The notes under the pieces were generated by a model, which saw only the letters and a program-made list of their open reading frames with translations, did not search any database and had not been told where the DNA came from. From NCBI GenBank assembly GCA_028707125.1, contig JAQTUX010000001.1:990023-1054022 (forward strand): a stretch of 64,000 nt of DNA, in the 5' to 3' direction. Within the stretch, counting starts at the first letter, position 1; each line of letters begins with the position of its first letter. This DNA comes from Candidatus Omnitrophota bacterium. GTDB lineage: Bacteria; Omnitrophota; Gorgyraeia; Gygaellales; JAQTUX01. A program made the position numbers and the translations under genes. Positions 1 through 8,859 of this stretch are shown here, piece after piece.

Positions 1-10
1 AAAGGAAGCT

Positions 11-676
11 TTGGGAAAAACAGAAAATGGGCAAGAAGAGGATGAAACAATTCGGCAAGGTAGAGATACCGCAGGAGGCCTTTTTGGAGGTATTAAAGAT
101 ATGAAAAACAGGGCCTGGCCTGTAATAAAAGAGTGGCTTGAGGCGCTGGTGGTAGCGGCAGCGATCGCTTTTCTTATCAGCACATTCATAGTTCAATTGT
201 TCAAGATACCCACCGGCTCTATGACTCCGACGCTGCAGGCGGGCGACAGGATAGTAGTGAATAAATTCATATACGGGGCGAAACTCCCTTTTGTTTTTAA
301 GAATATCCCCGCGTTGAGGCCGCCCAAGAGAGGCGACATCATGGTGTTTATTTTCCCCGGGGCGGATAAGAAGGACTATATAAAGCGCGTTATTGCCCTG
401 CCGGGAGAGTCCGTAGAAATAAAGGGCGGTATGGTATATATAAACGGCCGGCCGCTCAAGGATGAGCCGTTTAACAGAGTGTATTATTATAGCAAAGGAG
501 ATTTTTCCAGGGAAGGGCATAAACTTGTGGTGCCGGAGAATTCTTTTTTTGTATTGGGCGATAACAGCGCCATCTCTTTTGATTCCAGATGGTGGGGGTG
601 CGTGGACAGGAAGTATGTATTAGGCAAGGCCATAGCAATATTCTGGCCGCCGTTCAGGATAAGGATACTCAAGTGA
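11..676 (+). CDS. lepB: Signal peptidase I
   Basis: Membrane serine protease that removes signal peptides from exported preproteins. One hydrophobic segment (about residues 45-62) is followed by the [10 protein letters not shown] box with nucleophile Ser70. The general base Lys125 sits in [11 protein letters not shown], and [11 protein letters not shown] near the C-terminus is the family's last conserved box. The reading uses a TTG at 11 preceded by AAGGAAG. No upstream in-frame stop is visible in the first 10 bases, so the true start could lie before the window. ATG at 101 (residue 31), with GGAGG at 86-90, is an attractive alternative that removes a polar N-terminal tail. It overlaps pgsA and heads a three-gene membrane-biogenesis operon. 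The family call is secure and the start is not. Confidence 0.95.
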   Translation: MGKTENGQEEDETIRQGRDTAGGLFGGIKDMKNRAWPVIKEWLEALVVAAAIAFLISTFIVQLFKIPTGSMTPTLQAGDRIVVNKFIYGAKLPFVFKNIPALRPPKRGDIMVFIFPGADKKDYIKRVIALPGESVEIKGGMVYINGRPLKDEPFNRVYYYSKGDFSREGHKLVVPENSFFVLGDNSAISFDSRWWGCVDRKYVLGKAIAIFWPPFRIRILK

Positions 677-1236
677 ATATCGCCAATAAGATATCTTTAT
701 TCAGGGTATTGAGCGTACCTTTCTTTATCGCCTGCCTGATCTACTATGTCCCTGAAAAGGATTACCTCAGGTTCTTCGCGCTGGGCATATTTTTCCTCGC
801 CGTTATTTCCGACGCCATTGACGGATACATAGCCAGGAAGGCAAAATTAAAGACAAAGGCCGGCGCTATACTTGACCCGCTTGCCGACAAATTGCTTCTT
901 TTGAGCGCGTTTATCTGCCTGTATCTGATTAGGGGTTTCCCCGGGGGCATAAGCTTGCCGGTATGGGTCACGCTGATGGTCGTCAGCCGCGATTGCATCA
1001 TACTTTTAGGGGCGGTGGTGATTTACGTTGTAAAACAGTCCATTGAGATCGTGCCTACAAAATGGGGGAAGATCACCACCATTTTTCAGATGCTTACCGT
1101 TATGGTCGTATTATTGCAATGGAGATACTCTTTTTCTGTATGGTATATCGCTTCCGTATTTACATTGATCTCCGGGTTTGACTACGTGAGAAGAGGTTTC
1201 AAGATATTGTATCCGCCTTCGCCCGTCAATGAGTAA
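673..1236 (+). CDS. pgsA: CDP-diacylglycerol--glycerol-3-phosphate 3-phosphatidyltransferase
   Basis: Integral membrane enzyme making phosphatidylglycerol phosphate from CDP-diacylglycerol, the first step to phosphatidylglycerol. The CDP-alcohol phosphotransferase signature is complete: Asp47, Asp50-Gly51, Ala54-Arg55, Gly64, Asp68, Asp72 (D-x2-D-G-x2-A-R-x8-G-x3-D-x3-D). The start is the GTG at 673, whose bases overlap the lepB stop. It gives the family-typical N-terminus [11 protein letters not shown]. The frame stays open back to 589, but that extension reads through lepB and has no homology-like content. At 187 residues it has normal length. It is translationally coupled to lepB and overlaps plsY by 8 bases. 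PssA is the nearest alternative, but the N-terminus and size favour PgsA. Confidence 0.93.
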   Translation: MNIANKISLFRVLSVPFFIACLIYYVPEKDYLRFFALGIFFLAVISDAIDGYIARKAKLKTKAGAILDPLADKLLLLSAFICLYLIRGFPGGISLPVWVTLMVVSRDCIILLGAVVIYVVKQSIEIVPTKWGKITTIFQMLTVMVVLLQWRYSFSVWYIASVFTLISGFDYVRRGFKILYPPSPVNE

Positions 1237-1861
1237 AGTATTCCTCGCGGTAATTATCAGTTATCTTATCGGTTCCATCCCTACCGCTTATATATTCGGC
1301 CGTCTGGTCAAAGGCGTAGATATACGCGAATACGGCTCAGGCAATGTGGGCGCCACAAACGCCTTCCGGGTCCTGGGGAAGCTGCCGGGAGCCATAGTCC
1401 TGCTTCTAGATATCTTCAAGGGGTTGTTTGTCGTTGTTTTCCTGGCGGGATATCTTATGCCTTCCGCGGATATTTTAAGCGCGAATACGTTCAGGATCGT
1501 CACGGGCATCTGCGCTATCAGCGGGCATAACTGGACGATATTCTTGAATTTCAAGGGAGGCAAGGGTGTCGCGGCCAGCCTTGGTGTTTTGATCGGCATA
1601 TGCGTAATGAACCCTTCTCTTTGGATAGTTATCGGCTTATCGTTACTAGTATGGCTGACAGTTTTTCTCCTATCGCGCATAATCTCACTTTCTTCAATAG
1701 CCGCCTCCGCGGCGCTTCCTGTATTTACCGCGCTTTTCAAATCGTCCCCGGAACTGCTTATTCTCTCTCTGTTGTTGTGCGCGCTTTCCCTTTGGCGCCA
1801 CAAAGCCAATATCAAACGCCTGATTGAAGGCAGCGAGCCCCGCCTGAAAACGCTTTCATAA
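1229..1861 (+). CDS. plsY: Glycerol-3-phosphate acyltransferase PlsY
   Basis: Multi-pass membrane acyltransferase that moves an acyl group from acyl-phosphate to glycerol-3-phosphate, starting phosphatidic acid synthesis. Family motifs are visible: YGSGNVGATN at about residues 36-44 and GHNWTIFLNFKGGKGVA at 99-115, the glycine-rich phosphate-binding loop. Five or so hydrophobic segments span the 210 residues. The ATG at 1229 lies inside the end of pgsA, so the two are coupled and both serve phospholipid synthesis. A 333-bp non-coding gap follows. No shortening or damage is seen. Confidence 0.95.
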   Translation: MSKVFLAVIISYLIGSIPTAYIFGRLVKGVDIREYGSGNVGATNAFRVLGKLPGAIVLLLDIFKGLFVVVFLAGYLMPSADILSANTFRIVTGICAISGHNWTIFLNFKGGKGVAASLGVLIGICVMNPSLWIVIGLSLLVWLTVFLLSRIISLSSIAASAALPVFTALFKSSPELLILSLLLCALSLWRHKANIKRLIEGSEPRLKTLS

Positions 1862-1877
1862 TCCACCTGATATACCC

Positions 1878-1905
1878 TTGTTTTGCCTCTATATATAGGT
1901 ATACT
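1878..1905 (+). promoter_or_regulatory. Candidate sigma70-type promoter of a small RNA unit
   Basis: TTGTTT (1878-1883) and TATACT (1900-1905) are separated by 16 bases. A start near 1912 would read through two hairpins into the T-tract ending at 2044. The -35 box is weak, so this is suggestive only. Confidence 0.4.
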
Positions 1906-1911
1906 TTTAAT

Positions 1912-2044
1912 AGAGATATCTATATATCCCCACCAGCCATAAAGGAGGTTTGACCCTTATGTCCGGGATCCGGCATAAGGGGATAGGGGATAACGGCCGG
2001 GTTACCGCAAATTGCGACTATGCGGTGAGCCCGGCCTTTTTTTT
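1912..2044 (+). ncRNA. Candidate small RNA or orphan leader upstream of groES
   Basis: Between plsY and the groES promoter lies a promoter-like pair, a perfect hairpin and a strong intrinsic terminator, together sized like a 130-nt transcript. Hairpin 1 is CCCTTATG (1954-1961) with CATAAGGG (1974-1981), with an inner CCGG/CCGG pair around a three-base loop. Hairpin 2 is the terminator at 1995-2044. An AAGGAGG at 1942-1948 precedes an ATG at 1960, so a short peptide could also be made, but its frame runs through the terminator stem. I do not recognise 6S, SRP RNA, tmRNA or a known riboswitch. It could also be just the terminator region of the plsY operon. Confidence 0.4.
1995..2044 (+). terminator. 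Strong rho-independent terminator
   Basis: GGCCGGGTTACCGCA (1995-2009) pairs with TGCGGT-GA-GCCCGGCC (2021-2036) with one interruption, followed by eight T (2037-2044). It separates the plsY side from the groES promoter. Confidence 0.85.
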
Positions 2045-2055
2045 GAAAAAAATAC

Positions 2056-2083
2056 TTGACAAAATCCCGCTGATAAATATAAT
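2056..2083 (+). promoter_or_regulatory. groESL promoter
   Basis: TTGACA (2056-2061) and TATAAT (2078-2083) with a 16-base spacer, both perfect consensus boxes. They sit about 50 bases upstream of the CIRCE palindrome. Transcription would begin near 2090. Confidence 0.8.
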
Positions 2084-2130
2084 AAGGACTTCAAGAGGAA
2101 CAGAGGTTTCTCTTTTTTTAGGCCGTATAG

Positions 2131-2157
2131 TTAGCACTCGTAACTTTTGACTGCTAA
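2131..2157 (+). promoter_or_regulatory. CIRCE operator (HrcA binding site)
   Basis: TTAGCACTC (2131-2139), nine bases, then GACTGCTAA (2149-2157). This is the CIRCE consensus TTAGCACTC-N9-GAGTGCTAA with one mismatch in the right half. It lies in the untranslated leader just before groES, the classical position for HrcA repression of chaperonin genes. hrcA itself is not in the window. Confidence 0.9.
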
Positions 2158-2194
2158 AATATCCTAAACAAAATCAACATAATAGGAGGTGTAC

Positions 2195-2485
2195 ATGAAC
2201 ATACAACCATTGGGCGACAGGGTTGTAATCAAGCCACTTGAGGCAGAGGAAAAGACCAAGGGCGGCATAGTCCTTCCTGATACCGCGAAGGAAAAACCGC
2301 AAGAGGGCAAGGTAGTCGCGGTAGGAAAAGGCAAGGTGCTTGACAGCGGCTCAACTCAGGCGCCTGAAGTAAAAGTCGGCGATAAGGTGCTCTACGGGAA
2401 ATATTCCGGCACAGAGGTGACTACGAAAGACGGCGACGAACTGCTTATAATGAAGGAAGAGGATATATTGGCGATTCTCAAATAG
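2195..2485 (+). CDS. groES: Co-chaperonin GroES
   Basis: Ten-kilodalton lid of the GroEL folding chamber. The protein has 96 residues, opens with [14 protein letters not shown] and carries the mobile-loop stretch [13 protein letters not shown] followed by the beta-barrel core ending EDILAILK, all typical. I chose the ATG at 2195 because AGGAGG (2184-2189) lies five bases upstream. A GTG at 2189 overlaps that Shine-Dalgarno sequence and is unlikely. It is expressed from the promoter at 2056-2083 under the CIRCE element and followed after 26 bases by groEL. Heat-shock control by HrcA is expected from the operator. Confidence 0.97.
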   Translation: MNIQPLGDRVVIKPLEAEEKTKGGIVLPDTAKEKPQEGKVVAVGKGKVLDSGSTQAPEVKVGDKVLYGKYSGTEVTTKDGDELLIMKEEDILAILK

Positions 2486-2496
2486 GTACAATTTAA

Positions 2497-4158
<1,662 letters not shown>

Positions 4159-4183
4159 TCCCTGATCAGTAAAATCGCAGATC

Positions 4184-4220
4184 AAAAAGGGCAGGATTAA
4201 CCTCCTGCCCTTTTTATTTT
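4184..4220 (+). terminator. Rho-independent terminator after groEL
   Basis: AAAAAGGGCAGGA (4184-4196) pairs with TCCTGCCCTTTTT (4203-4215) around a six-base loop, followed by further T-rich sequence to 4220. The A-tract on the left arm means it could also stop transcription from the opposite direction. Confidence 0.9.
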
Positions 4221-4251
4221 TGATCACGAGGGGAGGGGTCCTGTATTATCA

Positions 4252-4271
4252 GGCAGCAGGGCCCTGCTGCC
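4252..4271. repeat. Perfect 20-bp palindrome
   Basis: GGCAGCAGGGCCCTGCTGCC is its own reverse complement. It lies between the groEL terminator and the REP-like element. No second copy was seen in the window, and its role is unknown. Confidence 0.6.
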
Positions 4272-4287
4272 TCGCTACGAGATGCTA

Positions 4288-4369
4288 CCCCACACTTACG
4301 TGTGGGGAATGGCAATCCTGAGCATCTTCGGATAGCCAGATGATTCTACACACGTAAGTGTGTAGAGGA
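4288..4369 (+). repeat. REP-like double-hairpin element, copy 1
   Basis: Hairpin A is CCCCACACTTACGTGTGGGG (4288-4307). Hairpin B is CTACACACGTAAGTGTGTAG (4346-4365), followed by AGGA. Each is an 8-bp stem with a 4-base loop. The core of A is the reverse complement of the core of B, so the element is also an inverted repeat overall. The linker contains a further near-perfect stem, TGGCAATCC (4310-4318) with GGATAGCCA (4330-4338). The loop of B reads GTAA, a GNRA tetraloop in RNA. A second full copy lies at 30316-30388 and a solo B at 33942-33965. Confidence 0.85.
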
Positions 4370-4376
4370 AAAATCA

Positions 4377-4405
4377 TTTACTTTTCGGTGGGTGGAGGAT
4401 ATAAT
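4377..4405 (+). promoter_or_regulatory. Candidate gatCAB promoter
   Basis: TTTACT (4377-4382) and TATAAT (4400-4405) with a 17-base spacer. The predicted start, near 4412, is only about three bases before the gatC ATG at 4415, which would give an almost leaderless mRNA. Confidence 0.5.
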
Positions 4406-4414
4406 TATAGAACC

Positions 4415-4702
4415 ATGATCGATAAGAAGACAGTAGAATATGTTGCCAATTTGGCGCGGATGGAATTGGACGCGAAGGAGTTGGATATGCTCGCCAGGCA
4501 GCTTGAGGATATCCTGCGCTTTATAGACAAGTTAAAAAAAGTGGATGTAAGCGAAGTCAAACCCTCCAGCCATATTCTTCCTTTAGCCAACGTTTTTAGA
4601 GAGGATACAGTTAAGGAATCCCTCCCTCAGGAAGAGGCGCTCAAAAACACCGTGTTTAAGAAGGGCGGCCTGTTCGTAGTGCCCAGGATCATTGAGGAGT
4701 AA
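4415..4702 (+). CDS. gatC: Asp-tRNA(Asn)/Glu-tRNA(Gln) amidotransferase subunit C
   Basis: Small belt subunit that wraps GatA and GatB in the transamidation complex making Gln-tRNA(Gln) or Asn-tRNA(Asn). The 95-residue protein starts MIDKKTVEYVANLARMEL and ends in the conserved GLFVVPRIIEE-type tail. The frame is open upstream to 4358, but the family alignment begins at the ATG at 4415. The purine-rich GGAGG at 4394-4398 is 16 bases away and would fall between the -35 and -10 boxes of the candidate promoter, so translation may be leaderless. The stop and the gatA start share one base (TAATG). Confidence 0.93.
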   Translation: MIDKKTVEYVANLARMELDAKELDMLARQLEDILRFIDKLKKVDVSEVKPSSHILPLANVFREDTVKESLPQEEALKNTVFKKGGLFVVPRIIEE

Positions 4703-6141
4703 TGGAACTAAATCGCCTGACGATTCACGAACTCCTGGATAACAAAGAGATTGCCGCGCCTGATATCTTTGATTCTCTGGCCAGGAGGATAAAGGATGTA
4801 GAAGGTAAGGTTAAGGCGTTTGTAAGGGTTGACAGAACAGAGTCCGGCCAGCCGCGGCAAAATCCGCAAGCCGAGACCCTGTTAAAAGGCATACCGATAG
4901 TCATAAAGGATAACATCTGTGTTAAGGGCTCTCTCACAGAATGCTGCTCAAAGATATTGCAAGGATTCTCTCCGCCTTACGATGCTACAGTCATAACCAA
5001 ATTGCGCGCGGCAGGGGCCGCGATCTACGGCTTGAGGGCCAATATGGATGAGTTTGCTTTTGGGTCATCCACTGAGAATTCTTGTTTCGGCGCCTCGCGC
5101 AACCCGCATGACCCGTCCCGAGTTCCGGGCGGCTCATCAGGCGGTTCTGCCGCCTGCGTTGCCGCTGATGAAGCGATAGCCGCTTTGGGCTCTGACACAG
5201 GCGGCTCAATAAGACAGCCGGCTTCTTTTTGCGGGGTGGTGGGGCTTAAGCCGTCTTACGGCAGGGTATCCAGGTACGGATTGATCGCCTTTGCCTCAAG
5301 TTTAGACCAGATCGGCCCGATCACCAAGGATGTGCGCGACGCCGCCATACTGCTTAGCGTGATCGCCGGCTATGATGAAATGGATTCTACCAGCCAGAGG
5401 ATCCCCGTGGCGGATTATACCAAGGCGTTGACAGGCGACATAAAGGGCCTTAAGATCGGCGTGCCTAAGGAGTATTTTGTTGAAGGTGTTGATAAAGAGG
5501 TCAAGGACGCGGCGCGGGAAGCGATAGAGGTCTTTAAAAAAAAGGGGGCTGTTGTCAGGGATATCTCGCTTAAATATACAGAGTACGCGGTGCCTACCTA
5601 TTATATAATCGCCACTGCCGAGGCAAGCTCAAATCTGGCGAGATTTGACGCGGTGCAATACGGATACAGGCCAAAGCTTCCGGCTAAGGCGTCGCTTATA
5701 GAGATGTATAAGAAGGCGCGCGGTGAAGGTTTTGGCCAGGAGGCCAAGCGAAGGATAATACTCGGCACATACGTACTTTCTCATGGTTATTATGACGCGT
5801 ATTATCTGCGGGCTCAGAAGGTGAGGACGTTGATAAAAGGCGATTTTGACCGGGCGCTTAATGAGGTTGACTGCGTTATCACGCCTACATCTCCTTCCTG
5901 CGCGTTCAGGATCGGCGAGAAACTTGAAGACCCTCTTTCTATGTACCTGTCGGACATCTATACGATCTCCGCTAATCTCGCGGGTATTCCGGCCATATCC
6001 ATACCCGCGGGAATGAGTAAAAGCGGCCTGCCCATAGGTATCCAGATATTGGGAAAGGCCTTTGATGAAGCGACGGTTCTAAGGGCCGCGCATAGTTTTG
6101 AACAGAACACCGAGTGGCATAAGATAAAGCCCAATCTTTAA
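4702..6141 (+). CDS. gatA: Asp-tRNA(Asn)/Glu-tRNA(Gln) amidotransferase subunit A
   Basis: Amidase subunit that releases ammonia from glutamine for tRNA-dependent amidation. The Ser-cisSer-Lys triad of the amidase signature family is visible: Lys69 in PIVIKDN, Ser145 in PGGSSGGSA and Ser169 in SDTGGSIRQP. The 479-residue length is normal. It overlaps gatC by one base and is followed two bases later by gatB, so the three subunits are made together. The presence of gatCAB implies that at least one of Gln-tRNA or Asn-tRNA is made indirectly in this organism. Confidence 0.96.
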   Translation: MELNRLTIHELLDNKEIAAPDIFDSLARRIKDVEGKVKAFVRVDRTESGQPRQNPQAETLLKGIPIVIKDNICVKGSLTECCSKILQGFSPPYDATVITKLRAAGAAIYGLRANMDEFAFGSSTENSCFGASRNPHDPSRVPGGSSGGSAACVAADEAIAALGSDTGGSIRQPASFCGVVGLKPSYGRVSRYGLIAFASSLDQIGPITKDVRDAAILLSVIAGYDEMDSTSQRIPVADYTKALTGDIKGLKIGVPKEYFVEGVDKEVKDAAREAIEVFKKKGAVVRDISLKYTEYAVPTYYIIATAEASSNLARFDAVQYGYRPKLPAKASLIEMYKKARGEGFGQEAKRRIILGTYVLSHGYYDAYYLRAQKVRTLIKGDFDRALNEVDCVITPTSPSCAFRIGEKLEDPLSMYLSDIYTISANLAGIPAISIPAGMSKSGLPIGIQILGKAFDEATVLRAAHSFEQNTEWHKIKPNL

Positions 6142-6142
6142 G

Positions 6143-7564
6143 ATGGAATACGAAACAGTCATAGGATTAGAAGTCCACGCGCAGCTAAAGACAAACACCA
6201 AGGCGTTCTGCGGCTGCAGGAATGAATTTGGTTTAGAGCCGAATTCTTCCGTGTGCCCTGTGTGCCTGGGGTTTCCCGGTTCGCTGCCGGTATTGAATAA
6301 GCGGGCTTTTGAGCTGGCCATTAAGACCGCGCTTGCCCTGGGCTGCCGGATACAGCCGCTTACAAAATTTGACAGGAAGAATTATTTTTATCCGGACCTG
6401 CCCAAGAATTTCCAGATATCTCAATACGACATGCCGCTTTCGCTGAATGGCTTCCTGCAGATAGAGGAAGAAGGATATAAGAAGAGGATCGGGATAAAAC
6501 GCATACACCTGGAAGAGGACGCGGGCAAGCTTATGCACGAGGAAAACAACAGTTTAGTTGATTTTAACCGCGCGGGCACTCCCCTGATGGAGATCGTGAG
6601 CGAGCCGGATATGAGCTCGCCGCAGGAGGCATACGACTATCTGACCGCGCTCAAGCTTATATTGCAATACCTGGAAGTGTCTGAGTGCAGCATGGAGAAA
6701 GGCACGTTGAGGTGCGACGCCAACATATCTTTACGCGAAAAAGGGGCTAAGGCGTTAGGGGTAAAAGCGGAATTAAAAAACCTCAACTCATTCAAGGCGG
6801 TCAAGGCCGCGCTGGAGTACGAAGAGATACGCCAGAGGGCTGCCCTTGAGGCAGGCGGGAAGATAATCCAGGAGACGCGCCTTTGGAATGACGCCTCTCT
6901 CAAGACGGTGCCGATGCGCAGCAAAGAGGAGGCGCAGGATTACAGGTATTTTCCCGAACCTGATCTGATCAGTTTTACGATCGGAGAAAAAGAGGTAGAG
7001 GGCATAAGGAAAACCATCCCGGAACTGCCGCTCAAGAGGAGGCAGAGATTCAGCGATGATTATGGCTTAAGCCGCTACGACGCGGGGGTGCTTATATCGG
7101 ACAGGTTATTGGCGGATTATTTTGAGGGCTGCCTCAAGATAAGGAATGCCCCCAAGCCGATAGCGAACTGGCTCAACGGCCCGGTCATGTCCTTTATGAA
7201 CGAGCGCGGCGCCTCTATCGCGGAACTGGGGATAAGGCAGGGCGATCTTATAGACCTGATCGCCCTGGTTGAAGACGGCACGATAAATAACCTGACCGCC
7301 AAGGATGTGCTCAGGGAAATGTTGCAGACAAAAAGCAGCCCCCGTGATATAATAAAACAGAAAGACCTGGCGCAGATCTCCGACAGCGGCGAATTGTCCG
7401 GCCTGATCGAAGAGGCGGTCAGAGAAAACGAGAAGACCGTAGCCGATTATAAGGCGGGGAAGGTATCGGCGCTTATGTTCCTTGTGGGACAGGTCATGCG
7501 CAAAAGCAAAGGCAAGGCCAACCCCAATCTATTGCAGGATATGATCAAAAGGAGATTGTCTTGA
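6143..7564 (+). CDS. gatB: Asp-tRNA(Asn)/Glu-tRNA(Gln) amidotransferase subunit B
   Basis: tRNA-binding kinase subunit that phosphorylates the misacylated carboxylate before amidation. The Cys pairs Cys23/Cys25 and Cys38/Cys41 form the zinc site, and YPDLPKNFQISQYD is the family signature. The C-terminal helical/YqeY-like tail is present, giving the usual 473 residues. It is the last gene of gatCAB, and its stop overlaps the TTG start of the downstream protease, indicating read-through into the next genes. Confidence 0.96.
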   Translation: MEYETVIGLEVHAQLKTNTKAFCGCRNEFGLEPNSSVCPVCLGFPGSLPVLNKRAFELAIKTALALGCRIQPLTKFDRKNYFYPDLPKNFQISQYDMPLSLNGFLQIEEEGYKKRIGIKRIHLEEDAGKLMHEENNSLVDFNRAGTPLMEIVSEPDMSSPQEAYDYLTALKLILQYLEVSECSMEKGTLRCDANISLREKGAKALGVKAELKNLNSFKAVKAALEYEEIRQRAALEAGGKIIQETRLWNDASLKTVPMRSKEEAQDYRYFPEPDLISFTIGEKEVEGIRKTIPELPLKRRQRFSDDYGLSRYDAGVLISDRLLADYFEGCLKIRNAPKPIANWLNGPVMSFMNERGASIAELGIRQGDLIDLIALVEDGTINNLTAKDVLREMLQTKSSPRDIIKQKDLAQISDSGELSGLIEEAVRENEKTVADYKAGKVSALMFLVGQVMRKSKGKANPNLLQDMIKRRLS

Positions 7565-8859
7565 GGACCTCGAAGAAAATAATTATCGCCCTGTCACTAG
7601 GCATATTTCTGGCCGCGTTCATCGTGAACATATCTGAATCGGCAGCTAGGAAAAAAGACGAGCAGAAGGACGAGCTTTTTAAGCAGGTTGAGATGTTCGC
7701 CGAGTCGTTAGGAATAATAAAGAAGGAATACACGGAAGAGCCGGATACAAAGAAACTGATCTACGGCGCGCTTCAAGGCATGCTGTCTTCCCTTGATACC
7801 CATAGCCAATTCCTTACGCCCGAAGATTACGCCGAGCTTAAGGTAGACACAACGGGAAAATTCGGAGGGCTGGGCATAGAGATAACGATGAAGGACGGCC
7901 TGCTTACCGTGGTTACGCCCATAGACGACACCCCCGCCTGGAAGGCGGGGATAAAGGCGGGAGACCGCATAGTAAAGATCGACGGAGAGATCACCAAGGA
8001 CATAACCTTGAGCGACGCGGTAAAGAAGTTAAGGGGCGAGCCGGGGAGCGAAGTAGCGCTTACGGTCTTAAGGGAAAATACCGCGAACCTGCTGGATTTT
8101 AAGATCGTAAGGAGCATTATAAAAGTAGAGGATATTAAAGACGCCTTGATCCTGGAGGATGGTGTTGCCTACATACGTCTGGCGGAATTCAGGGAAAATA
8201 CGCCCGCGGAGCTTGATAAGACGCTGACAAATCTACATAAGGAAGGGATGAAGAGCGTCATACTTGACCTGCGCAATAATCCCGGAGGCCTGCTTGACGC
8301 GGCGGTAAAGGTCGCGGAGCGTTTTCTTCCGGAGGGAAAGACCATCGTCTCCACAAAGGGCAGGGATGAGGCGCAGAATTCAGAGATGGTTTCAGGTAGC
8401 AGGGACTCTTATGGCATTCCCATGATCGTTCTGGTAAACGAGGGGTCGGCTTCCGGCAGCGAGATCGTGGCAGGCGCGCTTAAGGACCATAAAAGGGCGC
8501 TGATCGTAGGCGCCAAGACATTCGGCAAGGGCTCTGTCCAGACAGTCGTCCCGCTTAGCGACGGCTCCGCGCTAAAGCTTACCACAAGCTTGTATTTTAC
8601 CCCTTCGGGCGAATCCATCCATAATAAAGGGGTCAGCCCTGATGTGGCTGTGGAGCAAGCAGCGCGGGAGCAGCCGGCCGCGCTGGAAGAGGAAGGCGTT
8701 AAGCCGGGTAAGGCGGAAGATATTTTTGACCAGATAGAGAAAGGGAATAAAGAACAGCAGGATAAAAAGACAGTCATTGATTACAAGCTGGATAATCAGC
8801 TTATGCGCTCCGTTGATATACTTAAGGCGATCTCTATATATGAAGAAAAAAAATTATAA
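7561..8859 (+). CDS. C-terminal processing peptidase (S41 family, CtpA-like)
   Basis: Periplasmic serine protease with an N-terminal signal or anchor segment (residues 6-24). A PDZ domain covers about residues 95-175 (FGGLGIEITM, then AGDRIVKIDG), followed by the S41 catalytic core. The Ser-Lys dyad is Ser298 in EGSASGSEI and Lys323 in TFGKGSVQ, spaced 25 as in the family. The TTG at 7561 is chosen because GGAG (7551-7554) precedes it by six bases and it overlaps the gatB stop. Such enzymes trim C-termini of envelope proteins and control peptidoglycan hydrolases. The substrate here is unknown. Confidence 0.93.
   Translation: MRTSKKIIIALSLGIFLAAFIVNISESAARKKDEQKDELFKQVEMFAESLGIIKKEYTEEPDTKKLIYGALQGMLSSLDTHSQFLTPEDYAELKVDTTGKFGGLGIEITMKDGLLTVVTPIDDTPAWKAGIKAGDRIVKIDGEITKDITLSDAVKKLRGEPGSEVALTVLRENTANLLDFKIVRSIIKVEDIKDALILEDGVAYIRLAEFRENTPAELDKTLTNLHKEGMKSVILDLRNNPGGLLDAAVKVAERFLPEGKTIVSTKGRDEAQNSEMVSGSRDSYGIPMIVLVNEGSASGSEIVAGALKDHKRALIVGAKTFGKGSVQTVVPLSDGSALKLTTSLYFTPSGESIHNKGVSPDVAVEQAAREQPAALEEEGVKPGKAEDIFDQIEKGNKEQQDKKTVIDYKLDNQLMRSVDILKAISIYEEKKL

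Noticed and set aside
1288-1866. Long minus-strand open frame opposite plsY
   Set aside because: The + strand encodes a clear PlsY with intact motifs. The antisense translation is low-complexity and has no ribosome-binding site.
1950-2150. A 66-codon frame upstream of groES preceded by AAGGAGG
   Set aside because: It runs through the terminator stem, the groES promoter and the CIRCE operator and encodes no recognisable protein. A shorter peptide start is mentioned only as a possibility for the leader.
4288-4369. CRISPR-like or attachment-site interpretation of the repeated palindromes
   Set aside because: The units are dispersed single elements at 4, 30 and 34 kb, without regular spacers, cas genes or an integrase.
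4221-4414. T-box or other riboswitch upstream of gatCAB
   Set aside because: No T-box sequence or specifier-loop arrangement was found. The structure is explained by the palindrome and the REP-like element.
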